This document shows positions 9,324 through 19,156 of a stretch of DNA of 64,000 nucleotides, piece by piece (position 1 is the stretch's first letter; each line of letters starts with the position of its first letter). The translations under genes and the position numbers were made by a program. A model generated the notes under the pieces. The model was not told where the DNA came from, did no database searches, and worked only from the letters and a program-made list of their open reading frames with translations. The stretch comes from Anabaena sp. UHCC 0204 (GTDB taxonomy: Bacteria; Cyanobacteriota; Cyanobacteriia; Cyanobacteriales; Nostocaceae), in NCBI RefSeq assembly GCF_009711975.1, contig NZ_VIKW01000007.1, positions 117,726-181,725 on the forward strand, given 5' to 3'.

Positions 9324-9377
9324 TTCTTCCTTCTTCCTTCTTCCTTCTTCCTTCGTGTCCTTCGCTCCTTCGTGGTT
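9324..9377. repeat. CTTCCTT tandem repeat ending CTTCGTGG
   Basis: Tandem CTTCCTT heptads followed by TTCGTGTCCTTCGCTCCTTCGTGG. A near-identical element lies at 28756-28813 before the HTTM-domain gene. Both are non-coding and directly precede gene leaders. Confidence 0.7.
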
Positions 9378-9489
9378 AATTTCTCTTAATTATCTTCCTG
9401 CGTCATAAATCCGTAAACATTGGGGAATCGCGTAAATCCTAAATAACATAGGGAACAGAGCAAATTATATCTCTTTCCCTCATCCCCCA

Positions 9490-10857
9490 ATGAGGATTTC
9501 AAAAGTGGAAAAAATAGCTATCATCGGGATATCTTGCCTATTTCCCGATGCTAATAATCCTGAAGAATTTTGGCAGAATCTCACCGAAGAAAAAGATTCA
9601 ACATCATCTATAACCGTAGCGGATTTGGGAATAGATCCCGCTATATTCTACGATGCTAACAAAGGTAAACCGGAAAAATTCTACTTTCTCAAAGGTGGAT
9701 TCATCCGTAACTTTAAATTTGATGCCAATGAGTATAACTTACCTCCGGCATTTGTCCAAAGCTTAGATAATACCTTTAAATGGTCATTATATGCTGCGAA
9801 ACAAGCCATTCTTCAAAGTGGTTATTGGGGAAATAAAACTGCACTTGCAAAATGTGGAGTAATTTTAGGAACACTGGGATTTCCCACAAAAGCTTCCAAT
9901 CAATTATTTGCTCCTATTTATCAGCAAAATATTGAGCCTGCCATTGGTGAACTTTTGCAGGAAAAAGACTTTCATTTAGGTGGTTCATTAACCTCCCAGA
10001 AAGTATCTCCATACAATGCGATGGTTTCCGGTTTACCCGCTGCCATAGTTTCCCGTGCATTCTCCCTTTCTGCAACTCATTTCTGTATAGATGCTGCTTG
10101 TTCCTCATCTTTTTACGCCATTAAATTAGCATCCCATTATCTGCAATCAGGTAAAGCTGATTTGATGTTAGCTGGTGCTATTAGTTGCTCAGATCCGTTA
10201 TTTGTGAGAATGTTATTTTCTGGTATTCAAGGATATCCAGACAATGGTATTAGTCGCCCTCTTGATCAATCATCACGCGGGTTAATTACCTCCGAAGGCA
10301 TAGGAATGGTAATGCTCAAAAGATACAGTGATGCTGTTAGAGATGGAGACAAAATTCTCGCAACAATCTGTGGTAACGGTCTATCTAATGATGGCAAAGG
10401 CAAGCATCTTCTTAGTCCTAATCCTCAAGGTCAAACTATCGCATATCAAAGAGCTTATTCTGAAGCTGAACTAAACCCCAAAACAATTGATTATTTAGAG
10501 TGTCATGCTACCGGCACTCTATTGGGAGATACCACTGAATGCAACTCCATTGAAAGCTTTTTTAGTCCATATCAAGCCACTCCTTTAGTAGGTTCAACTA
10601 AAGCAAATGTTGGTCATTTACTCGTTGCTGCGGGCATGGTGGGAATAACCAAGACAATTTTAAGTATGTCTCATGACGTTATTCCTCCCACTTTAAATGT
10701 GACTCAACCAATCGGTTCTGAAAATAATGTTGTCTCTCCTCAAAACATTGTCAGAACTCCTACTAAATGGCCGAATCAAGAAACTAAAAAAGTAGCTTTA
10801 AGTGCATTTGGTTTTGGTGGAACAAACTCTCACATCATTTTAGAACAGGGGAAGTAA
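9490..10857 (+). CDS. hglD: HGL ketosynthase HglD
   Basis: Stand-alone beta-ketoacyl synthase of 455 residues, about the size of one KS domain. Catalytic residues are intact: Cys204 in DAACSSS, His in ECHATGT and Lys/His in KANVGH. The C-terminus has the typical SAFGFGGTNSH. It probably elongates together with the degenerate KS of HglC, as paired KS and chain-length-factor domains do in PfaC. The annotated ATG at 9490 lacks a clear ribosome site. A GTG at 9505, with GAGGA eight bases upstream, gives MEKIAIIGISC and is an equally good start. It ends 4 bases before hglC, so the two are surely cotranscribed. Confidence 0.9.
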   Translation: MRISKVEKIAIIGISCLFPDANNPEEFWQNLTEEKDSTSSITVADLGIDPAIFYDANKGKPEKFYFLKGGFIRNFKFDANEYNLPPAFVQSLDNTFKWSLYAAKQAILQSGYWGNKTALAKCGVILGTLGFPTKASNQLFAPIYQQNIEPAIGELLQEKDFHLGGSLTSQKVSPYNAMVSGLPAAIVSRAFSLSATHFCIDAACSSSFYAIKLASHYLQSGKADLMLAGAISCSDPLFVRMLFSGIQGYPDNGISRPLDQSSRGLITSEGIGMVMLKRYSDAVRDGDKILATICGNGLSNDGKGKHLLSPNPQGQTIAYQRAYSEAELNPKTIDYLECHATGTLLGDTTECNSIESFFSPYQATPLVGSTKANVGHLLVAAGMVGITKTILSMSHDVIPPTLNVTQPIGSENNVVSPQNIVRTPTKWPNQETKKVALSAFGFGGTNSHIILEQGK

Positions 10858-10861
10858 GCAA

Positions 10862-13800
10862 ATGAATATTAAGCAAAATTTGACCGCAAAGATGGCAATT
10901 GTGGGCATGGATGCCTTTTTTGGTGGATGTGAAGAATTAGATGCTTTCGAGAGCAGCATTTATGACGGAAAACAGCATTTTATCCCCCTACCTGAATCAA
11001 GATGGCATGGCATTAATGAACAGGAAACTTTACTGCGAGAGTATGGTTTAGAAGCGGGAAAAGCACCACAAGGAGCTTATATTCATAATTTTGATGTTGA
11101 TACTTTAGCCTACAAAATTCCCCCCAACGAAGTTGAAAAAATCAATCCTCAACAACTCTTATTATTAAAAGTTGCTGACCGCGCCCTCAAAGATGCCAAC
11201 ATTCCACCGAATAGCAATGTAGCTGTAATTATCGCTGCGGAAACTGAGTTATCTGTACACCAGCTACAACAAAGATGGAATTCATCTTGGCAAATTAGAG
11301 ATGGTTTGAATGGGGCTGAAATTGCTTTATTACCAGCAAAAATTACCCAATTAGAAAGCGTTGTCCAAGATAGTATTCATCATCAAGTTGAACTTAGTGA
11401 ATATCTCAGTTATGTTGGCAACATTATGGCCAGCCGGATTTCTTCTATTTGGAATTTCTCTGGCCCATCTTTTACCATTAGTGCCGTCGAAACTGCCGCT
11501 TTTAAAGCTTTAGAATTAGCGCAAATGCTACTATCTACCAATGAAGTAGATGCTGTAGTTGTTGGTGCTGTTGACTTAGCAGGAGGTGTAGAAAATGTAT
11601 TACTGCGAAGTCAATTTGGAAAAATTAATACAGGCATTAATACCTTAAGTTTTGATGAAAATGCCAATGGTTGGAATGTGGGAGAAGGAGCAGGTGCAGT
11701 TGTCCTCAAACGCCATGATATAGCGTTAGCAAATAACCAGCGTATCTATGCAGTAATTGATGGTATTAGCATCGGTCAAGCTCCTTCTATGGCTGTAGAT
11801 AGTGATACTATTACCCAAGTATGTCAACAAGCTTTTCAACAAGCAGGTATTGAACCCACAAAAGTCAACTATTTAGAAGTCTGCGCTAGTGGTATTCCCA
11901 CAGAAGACGAAGCCGAAATTAACGGTATCCTCCAAGCTTATCCCCCAGTTGGAGACGGTTTACACTGTGCTATAGGCAGCGTCAAAGCTAATATTGGTCA
12001 TGCCTTTGTGGCTTCAGGAATTGCCAGTTTAATTAAAACTGCACTGAGTATTTACCACAGATATATTCCCGGAACTCCCAATTGGTCTGGTGTCAAAACA
12101 CCGCAAGTATGGGAAGGTAGTCCCTTCTACGTCGCTACTGAGTCTAGACCTTGGTTTTTGCAAAAAGAGGCCAAATCTCGAATTTCCGCGATTAATAGTA
12201 TTGGTTGTGACGGGTCTTTTGCCCATGTGATCTTATCAGAAGAAACCCAACAACCAGAACGCATTAGCAAATATTTAGAATCAAGACCTTTGCATTTAGT
12301 ACCCATTGCCGCAGATGATCAATCTAGCTTATTAGCAGCATTGGATAATTTGCAACAAACTGTTGAAAATACTGATTCTCTCAAAGATATTGCTAGTCAA
12401 ACCTTTGTGAAATTTCAGCAGAATTCTCAGACCAAATATACACTCTCTCTCATTGGCCGCAACCAAAAAGAATTACTCAAAGAAATTAATTCAGCTAAAA
12501 AAGGTGTAACTAATGCCTTTACAAATGGTAAAGATTGGCAAACTCCTATAGGTAGTTATTTCACACCTAAACCGCTGGGTAAAGATGGAGAAATCGCCTA
12601 TATTTATCCCGCGGCTGTTAATACTTATTTGGGTATTGGTCGGACTCTTTTTCGACTATTTCCTAAAGTCTTAGATGATGTCATTATCAAAAGTCTTGAC
12701 GAACGAGCAGCAGATGTTGAAAAATTGGTATTTCCTAGAAGTTTGAGTAAATTGTCAACTCGACAATTAGAAACTCTAGAAAAAAAATTATTGTCTGATT
12801 CTCTGGCAATGTTTGAAGCAGAAGTGCTTTTCACAAGATTAATCTCGACAATTATCACCGATGATTTTCAAATTAAACCTAAATATATCTTTGGATATAG
12901 CTTAGGTGAAACTAGCATGATGGTTGCTCAAGGAGTATGGAGCAATTTTTATGAAGTCAGTCACACCTTTAATTCATCAGCTTTATTTGGAGATAGGTTA
13001 TCTGGTCAAAAAAATGCTGTCCGTGAGTATTGGGGACTACCAAAGACTTCTACAACTCCAGAAAATAATTTGTGGAGTAACTACGTTCTCATGGCTAGTC
13101 CAGCCCAGGTAAGAGAATGCTTAAAAGCTGAAAATCATGTCTACTTAACCCAGATTAATACACCAGAAGAAGTATTAATTGCTGGTGAGCCAGCAGCTTG
13201 TGAGCGAGTAATTAAAACCCTTGGTTGCAATGCTTTTCCTGCTCCTTTTGATCATGTGATTCATTGTCCAGCAATGCAATCAGAGTCTCAAGAATTGGAA
13301 AAATTATACACTTTACCAGCACAAAACATCCCCGGCATTAAATTTTACTCGGCGGCGGAATATCAATCAATTGCACTTGATAGTCAAGTAATTGCTCACA
13401 ATATTGCCAAAGGTTTATGTCAACAACTCGACTTTCCCCGCTTACTTAATCGTGTCTACGCTGACGGAGCAAAAATATTTATCGAAGCTGGTGCTGGTGG
13501 TATTTGTTCTCGCTGGATAGATAAAAATCTTGGTAATCAAGAACATCTAACTGTATCCCTAAACCGACGCGGTACAGATGATCATAGTTCCCTAATTAAA
13601 GCATTAGCAAAACTCTTGAGTCATCAGGTAAATTTAAATCTAGCTCCTTTGTATAACTTATCCTCAGAAAATACACAACGCAAACAAGCTGCACTGAGGA
13701 AAGTTACTTTAGGTGGTAATTCTATGACTTCTGCAATTTTGAGTGCAGAAAATCGGCAGCTTTTCACTAATAATAAGCAGCAAACTATCCCTAACTATCA

Positions 13801-14218
13801 AGAGTATAGAATTATCAATTCTCTACAGACAGCAGACAAAATAGCACCTAGTGAAATTTTTTCCCAGCCCCAACCAGAAAAAAATCCTATGAAAACTATC
13901 ATGGAGAACGGTTTGAAACTTCCAGAAAAACTAAAATCTTCTGAGTCAACTGGGACTTCTGAGCCAATTCTACCCCTCACCTATAATCAATCGGTTATAG
14001 CAGAGAACAGCACTAGTATAAATCAAGAATCTGGTGAAATAATTAGCATGAATGATTTAAAAATTCCTCAGTATCAAAAATTGAGTGTCAATAATGCCCA
14101 ATTAACTAAAGCACACTCAAGTTTTTTAGAAGCTAGACAGGAATTTAGTCAACAAATGAGCGAAATTATGCAATTGCAATTAGCTTGCGCTCAAAATTTA
14201 CTAAACGAAGAAAAATAA
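10862..14218 (+). CDS. hglC: HGL synthase HglC (degenerate KS plus AT-like domain)
   Basis: An 1118-residue PKS subunit. The N-terminal KS fold (about 10-460) lacks the catalytic set: the nucleophile position is Glu210 (ISAVETAAF aligns with IDAACSSSF of HglD), and the HGTGT motif is degenerate (CASGIPT). It therefore looks like a chain-length factor. An acyltransferase-like domain follows at about 560-900, with GYSLGE (Ser680). The last 40 residues form an amphipathic helix (FLEARQEF...MQLQ) resembling helices in the HglE linker and likely used for docking. This follows the PfaC/PfaB plan. Only four bases separate it from hglD. Confidence 0.9.
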   Translation: MNIKQNLTAKMAIVGMDAFFGGCEELDAFESSIYDGKQHFIPLPESRWHGINEQETLLREYGLEAGKAPQGAYIHNFDVDTLAYKIPPNEVEKINPQQLLLLKVADRALKDANIPPNSNVAVIIAAETELSVHQLQQRWNSSWQIRDGLNGAEIALLPAKITQLESVVQDSIHHQVELSEYLSYVGNIMASRISSIWNFSGPSFTISAVETAAFKALELAQMLLSTNEVDAVVVGAVDLAGGVENVLLRSQFGKINTGINTLSFDENANGWNVGEGAGAVVLKRHDIALANNQRIYAVIDGISIGQAPSMAVDSDTITQVCQQAFQQAGIEPTKVNYLEVCASGIPTEDEAEINGILQAYPPVGDGLHCAIGSVKANIGHAFVASGIASLIKTALSIYHRYIPGTPNWSGVKTPQVWEGSPFYVATESRPWFLQKEAKSRISAINSIGCDGSFAHVILSEETQQPERISKYLESRPLHLVPIAADDQSSLLAALDNLQQTVENTDSLKDIASQTFVKFQQNSQTKYTLSLIGRNQKELLKEINSAKKGVTNAFTNGKDWQTPIGSYFTPKPLGKDGEIAYIYPAAVNTYLGIGRTLFRLFPKVLDDVIIKSLDERAADVEKLVFPRSLSKLSTRQLETLEKKLLSDSLAMFEAEVLFTRLISTIITDDFQIKPKYIFGYSLGETSMMVAQGVWSNFYEVSHTFNSSALFGDRLSGQKNAVREYWGLPKTSTTPENNLWSNYVLMASPAQVRECLKAENHVYLTQINTPEEVLIAGEPAACERVIKTLGCNAFPAPFDHVIHCPAMQSESQELEKLYTLPAQNIPGIKFYSAAEYQSIALDSQVIAHNIAKGLCQQLDFPRLLNRVYADGAKIFIEAGAGGICSRWIDKNLGNQEHLTVSLNRRGTDDHSSLIKALAKLLSHQVNLNLAPLYNLSSENTQRKQAALRKVTLGGNSMTSAILSAENRQLFTNNKQQTIPNYQEYRIINSLQTADKIAPSEIFSQPQPEKNPMKTIMENGLKLPEKLKSSESTGTSEPILPLTYNQSVIAENSTSINQESGEIISMNDLKIPQYQKLSVNNAQLTKAHSSFLEARQEFSQQMSEIMQLQLACAQNLLNEEK

Positions 14219-14225
14219 GTAAAAA

Positions 14226-14276
14226 TCACATAGAGATGTAGGCATATCAACCCTCTTTTTCTATATCTCTATGTGA
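14226..14276 (+). promoter_or_regulatory. Perfect 12-bp hairpin between hglC and hglA
   Basis: TCACATAGAGAT (14226-14237) is followed 27 bases later by its exact complement ATCTCTATGTGA (14265-14276), with a T-rich stretch in the loop. It lies directly after the hglC stop. It has no T-run on the plus strand, so it fits an mRNA-stabilising or attenuating structure better than a strong terminator. Confidence 0.55.
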
Positions 14277-14327
14277 GGTAAATTCTTCATTTCACATCCT
14301 TTGCTTATAATTTGAGGAATAACTACC

Positions 14328-15998
14328 TTGACAACTATCGAGACGGTACTAAATAAACATGATAATGAACTTGGTTTTTGTACATTAATTAATCATCAAA
14401 ACCAAGTTTGGAAAGGTTCATTAGATTGTGTTAGTTTTGATAAAAGTACCATCAAAGATAAATTACTAACATTAGATCAACCTTGCCATATTATTAGAGT
14501 CGGTGGAAAAATTGGTGTAACTAATGATGGTTACTTAACACCTACTGTTCATAGTTCATCAGCACAAGCTGAACTTTTGATATCAGTTCCACCTATTCAC
14601 TTACAACAACTTGGGGACTTTAATTTTCTCACTACTCATGGTGTGAAATATGCCTATATGACAGGGGCAATGGCTGGTGGTATTGCTTCCGAAGAAATGG
14701 TAATTGCACTAGGAAAAGAGAAAATTCTCAGTTCTTTTGGTGCTGGTGGTTTACTTCCAGACCGTTTAGAAACAGCCATTAATACCATTCAACAAGCTTT
14801 ACCTAATAGTCCCTATGCTTTCAATTTAATTCACAGTCCCAATGAACCAGCCATTGAACGCCGTGCTGTAGATTTATACCTCAAATATGGAGTCAGAACG
14901 GTTGAAGCATCTGCATTTTTAGACTTAACACCTAACATTGTTTATTATCGTGTTGCTGGTTTAAGTTTAAATTCAGCTAACCAAATTGAAATCAAAAATA
15001 AGGTCATTGCCAAAATTTCTCGTCGGGAAGTTGCAACTAAATTTTTGCAACCAGCACCCGCTAGAATTCTCAAAGAATTAATTCAGCAAGGATTAATTAC
15101 GGAATTACAAGCTAATTTGGCTAGTAAAGTTCCTATGGCTGATGATATCACCGTTGAAGCTGATTCTGGTGGACATACAGATAATCGTCCTTTAGTATGT
15201 TTATTACCTTCAATTATTGCGCTCAGAGATGAAATTCAAGCACAATATAATTATTCTATTCCGATTAGAATAGGAGTAGCTGGAGGAATTGGCACTCCAG
15301 AATCAGCTTTAGCTGGTTTTATGATGGGTGCTGCTTATATAGTTACTGGTTCAATTAATCAATCTTGTGTTGAATCTGGTGCTTGTGAACATACTAAAAA
15401 ATTGTTAGCGCAAGCAGAAATGGCGGATATGATTATGGCTCCTGCTGCGGATATGTTTGAAATGGGAGTCAAATTACAGGTTCTCAAACGGGGGACAATG
15501 TTCCCTATGCGAGCGCAAAAACTGTATGAATTATACCGCACTTACGACTCTATTGAAGACATTCCAGTCGCGGAAAAAGAAAAATTAGAAAGACAAATTT
15601 TCCGCAAAAGTATTGCCGAAGTTTGGGAAGGAACAGCCACTTATTTATCCCAGAAAAATCCGGAGAAATTGGGTAAAGCTGTTAATAATCCAAAACTAAA
15701 AATGGCTTTAATTTTCCGATGGTATTTAGGATTATCTTCTCGCTGGTCTAGCACTGGTGAAAAAGGTCGGGAAGTTGATTATCAAATTTGGTGTGGTCCT
15801 GCTATGGGTGGCTTCAATGACTGGGTGCGTGGTTCTTATTTAGCTGAACCGCATCATCGTCATGTGGTGGATGTCGCCGATCAAATTATGAATGGTACGG
15901 TGTTTTTATACCGCATTCAAAGTTTAAAAATTCAGGGTTTGCAAATGCCTACTAATTACGGTCAATATCACCCAGTTCCTTCTGCATTGGAGATGTAA
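14328..15998 (+). CDS. hglA: HGL synthase enoyl reductase HglA (PfaD-like)
   Basis: A 556-residue FMN-dependent enoyl reductase of the PfaD / nitronate-monooxygenase superfamily, which saturates the enoyl intermediates of the synthase. Visible features are a GAMAGGIAS segment near residue 115, EADSGGHTD (FMN/catalytic region, about 278-286) and GVAGGIGTP with TGSINQ (phosphate-binding half of the TIM barrel, about 320-345). The long C-terminal extension, with a conserved Trp-rich segment ([11 protein letters not shown]), is typical of PfaD proteins. The start is a TTG at 14328 with GAGG 11 bases upstream; no ATG is as well placed. The stop is 2 bases before hglB, indicating tight coupling. 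Confidence 0.9.
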   Translation: MTTIETVLNKHDNELGFCTLINHQNQVWKGSLDCVSFDKSTIKDKLLTLDQPCHIIRVGGKIGVTNDGYLTPTVHSSSAQAELLISVPPIHLQQLGDFNFLTTHGVKYAYMTGAMAGGIASEEMVIALGKEKILSSFGAGGLLPDRLETAINTIQQALPNSPYAFNLIHSPNEPAIERRAVDLYLKYGVRTVEASAFLDLTPNIVYYRVAGLSLNSANQIEIKNKVIAKISRREVATKFLQPAPARILKELIQQGLITELQANLASKVPMADDITVEADSGGHTDNRPLVCLLPSIIALRDEIQAQYNYSIPIRIGVAGGIGTPESALAGFMMGAAYIVTGSINQSCVESGACEHTKKLLAQAEMADMIMAPAADMFEMGVKLQVLKRGTMFPMRAQKLYELYRTYDSIEDIPVAEKEKLERQIFRKSIAEVWEGTATYLSQKNPEKLGKAVNNPKLKMALIFRWYLGLSSRWSSTGEKGREVDYQIWCGPAMGGFNDWVRGSYLAEPHHRHVVDVADQIMNGTVFLYRIQSLKIQGLQMPTNYGQYHPVPSALEM

Positions 15999-16000
15999 AA

Positions 16001-17518
16001 ATGAATTTAAAACAGTCTTATACTGCTGAAGATATTAAAGCTTTTTTAGTATCTAACTTGGCAGAAGTTATTGATGTTTTACCATCAGAAATTGATGTTG
16101 ATGAAAATTTAGAAAATTATGGTTTGGATTCTGCCCAAGCCATGATTATCATCAGTAAATTAGAGCAGTTACTAGGATTTAAACCATCTCCGATTCTGCT
16201 ATGGCATTATCCCAGTATTTCTGCACTTTCTCAGCGGTTAGCAGACGAATTCACTGAAGATGGTCAAGTTAAAGATGCTCATATCAACACAGGTTCTAGT
16301 GTTAATATTGCTCCTCCTTTTCTCGATTTAGCTGCTGAAGCTGTTCTTGACCCCACTATTCAACCTATTGGTGGTTCTACTGCTTTTGTAACTGACCCCA
16401 AAAATATATTTTTAACTGGGGGGACAGGTTATTTAGGTGCTTTTATTATCAAGGAATTACTAGCAGCAACTCAGGCAAATATTTATTGTTTAGTGCGTGC
16501 TGCTGATGTGGTAGAAGGTAAGAGCAAATTAGAAAAGAATTTGCAACAATATGCACTTTGGGACGAAAAATATAGCGATCGCCTTATTCCCATTGTTGGT
16601 GATTTAGCACAGCCTTTTTTGGGTATTAATTCAGGACAATTCCAAAATTTAGCGGCTAATATTGATACTATTTATCATAGTGCTGCTCTACTGAACTATG
16701 TGTATCCTTACTCAGCTTTAAAAACAGCCAATGTTTTAGGGACACAAGAGGTTTTGCGTTTAGCTTGTCAAACTAAAGTTAAGCCAGTTCATTATGTTTC
16801 TAGCGTTGCTGTTTTTGAGTCAACTGCCTATGCTGGTCAGTTAGTTAAAGAACAGGATGATTTTAATGATTGGCAAGGAATTTTTCTCGGTTACTCTCAA
16901 ACTAAATGGGTATCGGAAAAGTTAGTAAAAATTGCTGGTAGTAGAGGTTTACCTATCAGTATTTATCGGCCTCCTTTAATTTCTGGAGATAGCACCACAG
17001 GAATTTGTAATACCCACGATTTTATCAATTTAATGATTAAGGGTTGTCTACAAATGGGATCTTTCCCTGATGTAGATTATATGCTAGATATGTCTCCTGT
17101 TGATTACGTCAGCAAATCTGTTGTTTATCTTTCTCTACAAGAAAAATCTGTAGGTAAAGCTTTTCACTTACAACATCCTCAACCTGCTTCTTTAAAATCT
17201 TTAGTTGATTGGGTGAGTTCTTTCGGATTTTCACTGAAGATGATTCCTTATGAGGAATGGCAAGCAGAGTTAATTAATAATGTCACTTCTCAAGATAATC
17301 CTTTATATACTCTGCGGCCATTTTTGCTAGAACGTTGGTCTGATGAACAAATCACTATTCCTGATTTGTATTTGCAAGCAAGAAGACCAATTATTAGTTG
17401 TGAAGAAACCCTAGAAGCACTCAAAGGCAGTTCAATTGTTTGTCCTCCTATTGATTCTCAATTGTTGATGACTTACACATCTTATTTAGTGCAAACTGGT
17501 TTTTTAAGTCTTGTCTAA
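16001..17518 (+). CDS. hglB: HGL thioester reductase HglB (HetM-type)
   Basis: A 505-residue release enzyme. An N-terminal acyl-carrier domain (residues about 8-85) has Ser44 in YGLDSAQ. The C-terminal extended short-chain dehydrogenase domain binds NADPH through [10 protein letters not shown] (about 137-146) and has Tyr298/Lys302 in YSQTK. Such domains reductively free the acyl chain from the carrier as aldehyde or alcohol, here giving the long-chain alcohol later glycosylated for the heterocyst laminated layer. The ribosome site GGAGATG lies inside the end of hglA. Family and position match hglB (also called hetM) of Anabaena. Confidence 0.92.
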   Translation: MNLKQSYTAEDIKAFLVSNLAEVIDVLPSEIDVDENLENYGLDSAQAMIIISKLEQLLGFKPSPILLWHYPSISALSQRLADEFTEDGQVKDAHINTGSSVNIAPPFLDLAAEAVLDPTIQPIGGSTAFVTDPKNIFLTGGTGYLGAFIIKELLAATQANIYCLVRAADVVEGKSKLEKNLQQYALWDEKYSDRLIPIVGDLAQPFLGINSGQFQNLAANIDTIYHSAALLNYVYPYSALKTANVLGTQEVLRLACQTKVKPVHYVSSVAVFESTAYAGQLVKEQDDFNDWQGIFLGYSQTKWVSEKLVKIAGSRGLPISIYRPPLISGDSTTGICNTHDFINLMIKGCLQMGSFPDVDYMLDMSPVDYVSKSVVYLSLQEKSVGKAFHLQHPQPASLKSLVDWVSSFGFSLKMIPYEEWQAELINNVTSQDNPLYTLRPFLLERWSDEQITIPDLYLQARRPIISCEETLEALKGSSIVCPPIDSQLLMTYTSYLVQTGFLSLV

Positions 17519-17525
17519 TGGTTTT

Positions 17526-17544
17526 GGCACGGTATTTCCGTGCC
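17526..17544 (+). terminator. GGCACGG/CCGTGCC hairpin after hglB
   Basis: A perfect 7-bp stem (17526-17532 with 17538-17544) and TATTT loop, 8 bases after the hglB stop and 28 before the hetN-like ATG. It lacks a T-run, so it is at most a partial stop or processing site between hglB and hetN. Confidence 0.45.
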
Positions 17545-17571
17545 GATTCCTGTTAACTCACTTTTTCTAAA

Positions 17572-18363
17572 ATGAACATAAAATGTCAAGGGACTGCACT
17601 AATTACGGGTTCAGCTAGTGGGATAGGTTATCAATTAGCTCGGATTTTCGCTGCTGAAAATTATAATCTTGTTTTAGTAGATAGGGACGGAATTAAACTC
17701 TTAGATATAGCTGCTGATTTTCAAAAAGAGTTCGGTATTTCTGTTATCAATATTATCAAAGATTTATCTATACCTACATCTCCTCAAGAAATTTTTACGG
17801 AGTTACAGCAAGCTGGAGTTAAGGTTGATATTTTAGTTAATAATGCAGGTTTTGGCAATCATGGATTATTTCATGAAACCGATTTAAATAATGAGCTAGA
17901 AATGCTACAAGTTAATTTAGTTTGTCTGACTCATTTAACTAAGTTATTTTTGAGAGAAATGGTTAAAGAAGGTAATGGAAAAATATTAAATGTTTCCTCT
18001 ACTGCTGCTTTTCAACCTGGTCCTTTAATGGCGGTTTATTTTGCAACTAAGGCTTATGTGTTATCTTTTTCAGAAGCGATCGCTAATGAATTGGAAGGTA
18101 CAGGTGTGACTGTAACTGTTCTTTGTCCAGGTTCAACTACATCTGCATTTCATGAAAGAACAGGAATGGCATATTCTAAGCTGCTTAAAGATAAAAAGAT
18201 GATGGATGCGGAAACTGTAGCACAGATTGGTTATGATGCTTTGATGCGAAAAAAGACTATTGTTATTCCTGGTTTTATTAATAAACTAATGTCTAAATGT
18301 ATTAGATTTATACCTAGAAAAATAGTTACAAAAATTGTCAGAAATATGCAGGAAGATAAGTAA
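17572..18363 (+). CDS. hetN: HetN-like short-chain dehydrogenase
   Basis: A 263-residue classical short-chain dehydrogenase/reductase. It has the cofactor loop TGSASGIG (12-19), NNAG (90-93), catalytic Ser near 142 and YFATK (Tyr156/Lys160). Its place after hglB and its fold match hetN, whose product represses heterocyst differentiation in Anabaena PCC 7120 and is also linked to glycolipid synthesis. However, the ERGSGR peptide known from HetN (about residues 131-136 there) is replaced here by KEGNGK at 132-137. The patterning role therefore cannot be assumed, and a ketoacyl-reductase role in glycolipid synthesis is as likely. The start ATG has no strong ribosome site. The gene is followed by a convergent gene. 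Confidence 0.75.
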   Translation: MNIKCQGTALITGSASGIGYQLARIFAAENYNLVLVDRDGIKLLDIAADFQKEFGISVINIIKDLSIPTSPQEIFTELQQAGVKVDILVNNAGFGNHGLFHETDLNNELEMLQVNLVCLTHLTKLFLREMVKEGNGKILNVSSTAAFQPGPLMAVYFATKAYVLSFSEAIANELEGTGVTVTVLCPGSTTSAFHERTGMAYSKLLKDKKMMDAETVAQIGYDALMRKKTIVIPGFINKLMSKCIRFIPRKIVTKIVRNMQEDK

Positions 18364-18459
18364 TTGGAAAGTCAGGAAGCTAGAGAAAAATATACTGGAT
18401 TTTTAAGTTAAATTGTGTAATTTTTTTCCAGATAATTTCCTGTTTGTAATTTGGATTAC

Positions 18460-18966
18460 TTACCAACTACATCCTCCACAATCTAGAAAACTACAATCAG
18501 CAGCACCACAATCTAAAGAACTACAATCAGGAGCGTTACAATCGGCAATAGAAAAATCAGAAGCTATATCTAATAATTCACCACAATCACAACTCAAATC
18601 GGCACAATCAAGACAGTAAATACTATTATTGTTGAAAAATGAGAAGTTTTGAGGAGTTTTTATTGGTGCTTTTTTAATATTTTCTGTTTCTTCATTTTCT
18701 TCAGGTAATTCTGGGTTTTCAATTTGCGATCGCCAAATTTGATTTGCCTGTTTGCAAGCTTGAAATCTTGCTTGGGACTTGACAAAAGCCGCTTTTAACC
18801 CATCATCAGCTATTACCCGCTTCACATATTGGGAACAGGATTCTCCACCATGTAACACACGATGGGCGCACCTAAAGCCTTTGTGGGGAGAAATGTATCT
18901 TTGATATCCTGTAATTGCTTTAATACTTATCTTTCGAGCAAAACTATCAAATTCAGAAGTTTGCAT
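18460..18966 (-). CDS. YidD-like protein with Cys-rich DCxxx tail
   Basis: A 168-residue protein. Residues about 10-60 match the YidD membrane-protein insertion factor family: a YQRYISPHKG segment and ESCSQYVKR with the family Cys. YidD proteins help membrane-protein insertion near YidC. The middle is acidic and variable. The last 50 residues carry ten cysteines, ending in five pentapeptides of the form DCxxx (DCNAP, DCSSL, DCGAA, DCSFL, DCGGC) encoded by a 15-base DNA repeat. The tail is not part of the usual YidD and may bind metal or be a recent repeat expansion. It is convergent to hetN. Confidence 0.65.
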   Translation of the reverse strand: MQTSEFDSFARKISIKAITGYQRYISPHKGFRCAHRVLHGGESCSQYVKRVIADDGLKAAFVKSQARFQACKQANQIWRSQIENPELPEENEETENIKKAPIKTPQNFSFFNNNSIYCLDCADLSCDCGELLDIASDFSIADCNAPDCSSLDCGAADCSFLDCGGCSW

Positions 18967-19156
18967 ATTTAATAATTACTTATTCTTCTAGTTATCATTG
19001 ATTAATCTTTACTCATAAAACCCAAAATATGTAGTTTTTATGTCAAAATGTTAAGGAATATTGCATTTCTATCAAAACCTGAAGCTAAAGAGGGATTTCA
19101 GCTAAAAGTCCGTGATAGGATGCTTTGGGAAAATATTGATAATTGGGAGAAAACCT

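Noticed and set aside
18413..18619. Plus-strand 68-codon frame opposite the YidD-like gene
   Set aside because: Its QS-rich repeats are the reverse reading of the DCxxx repeat; the minus-strand frame has the YidD domain.
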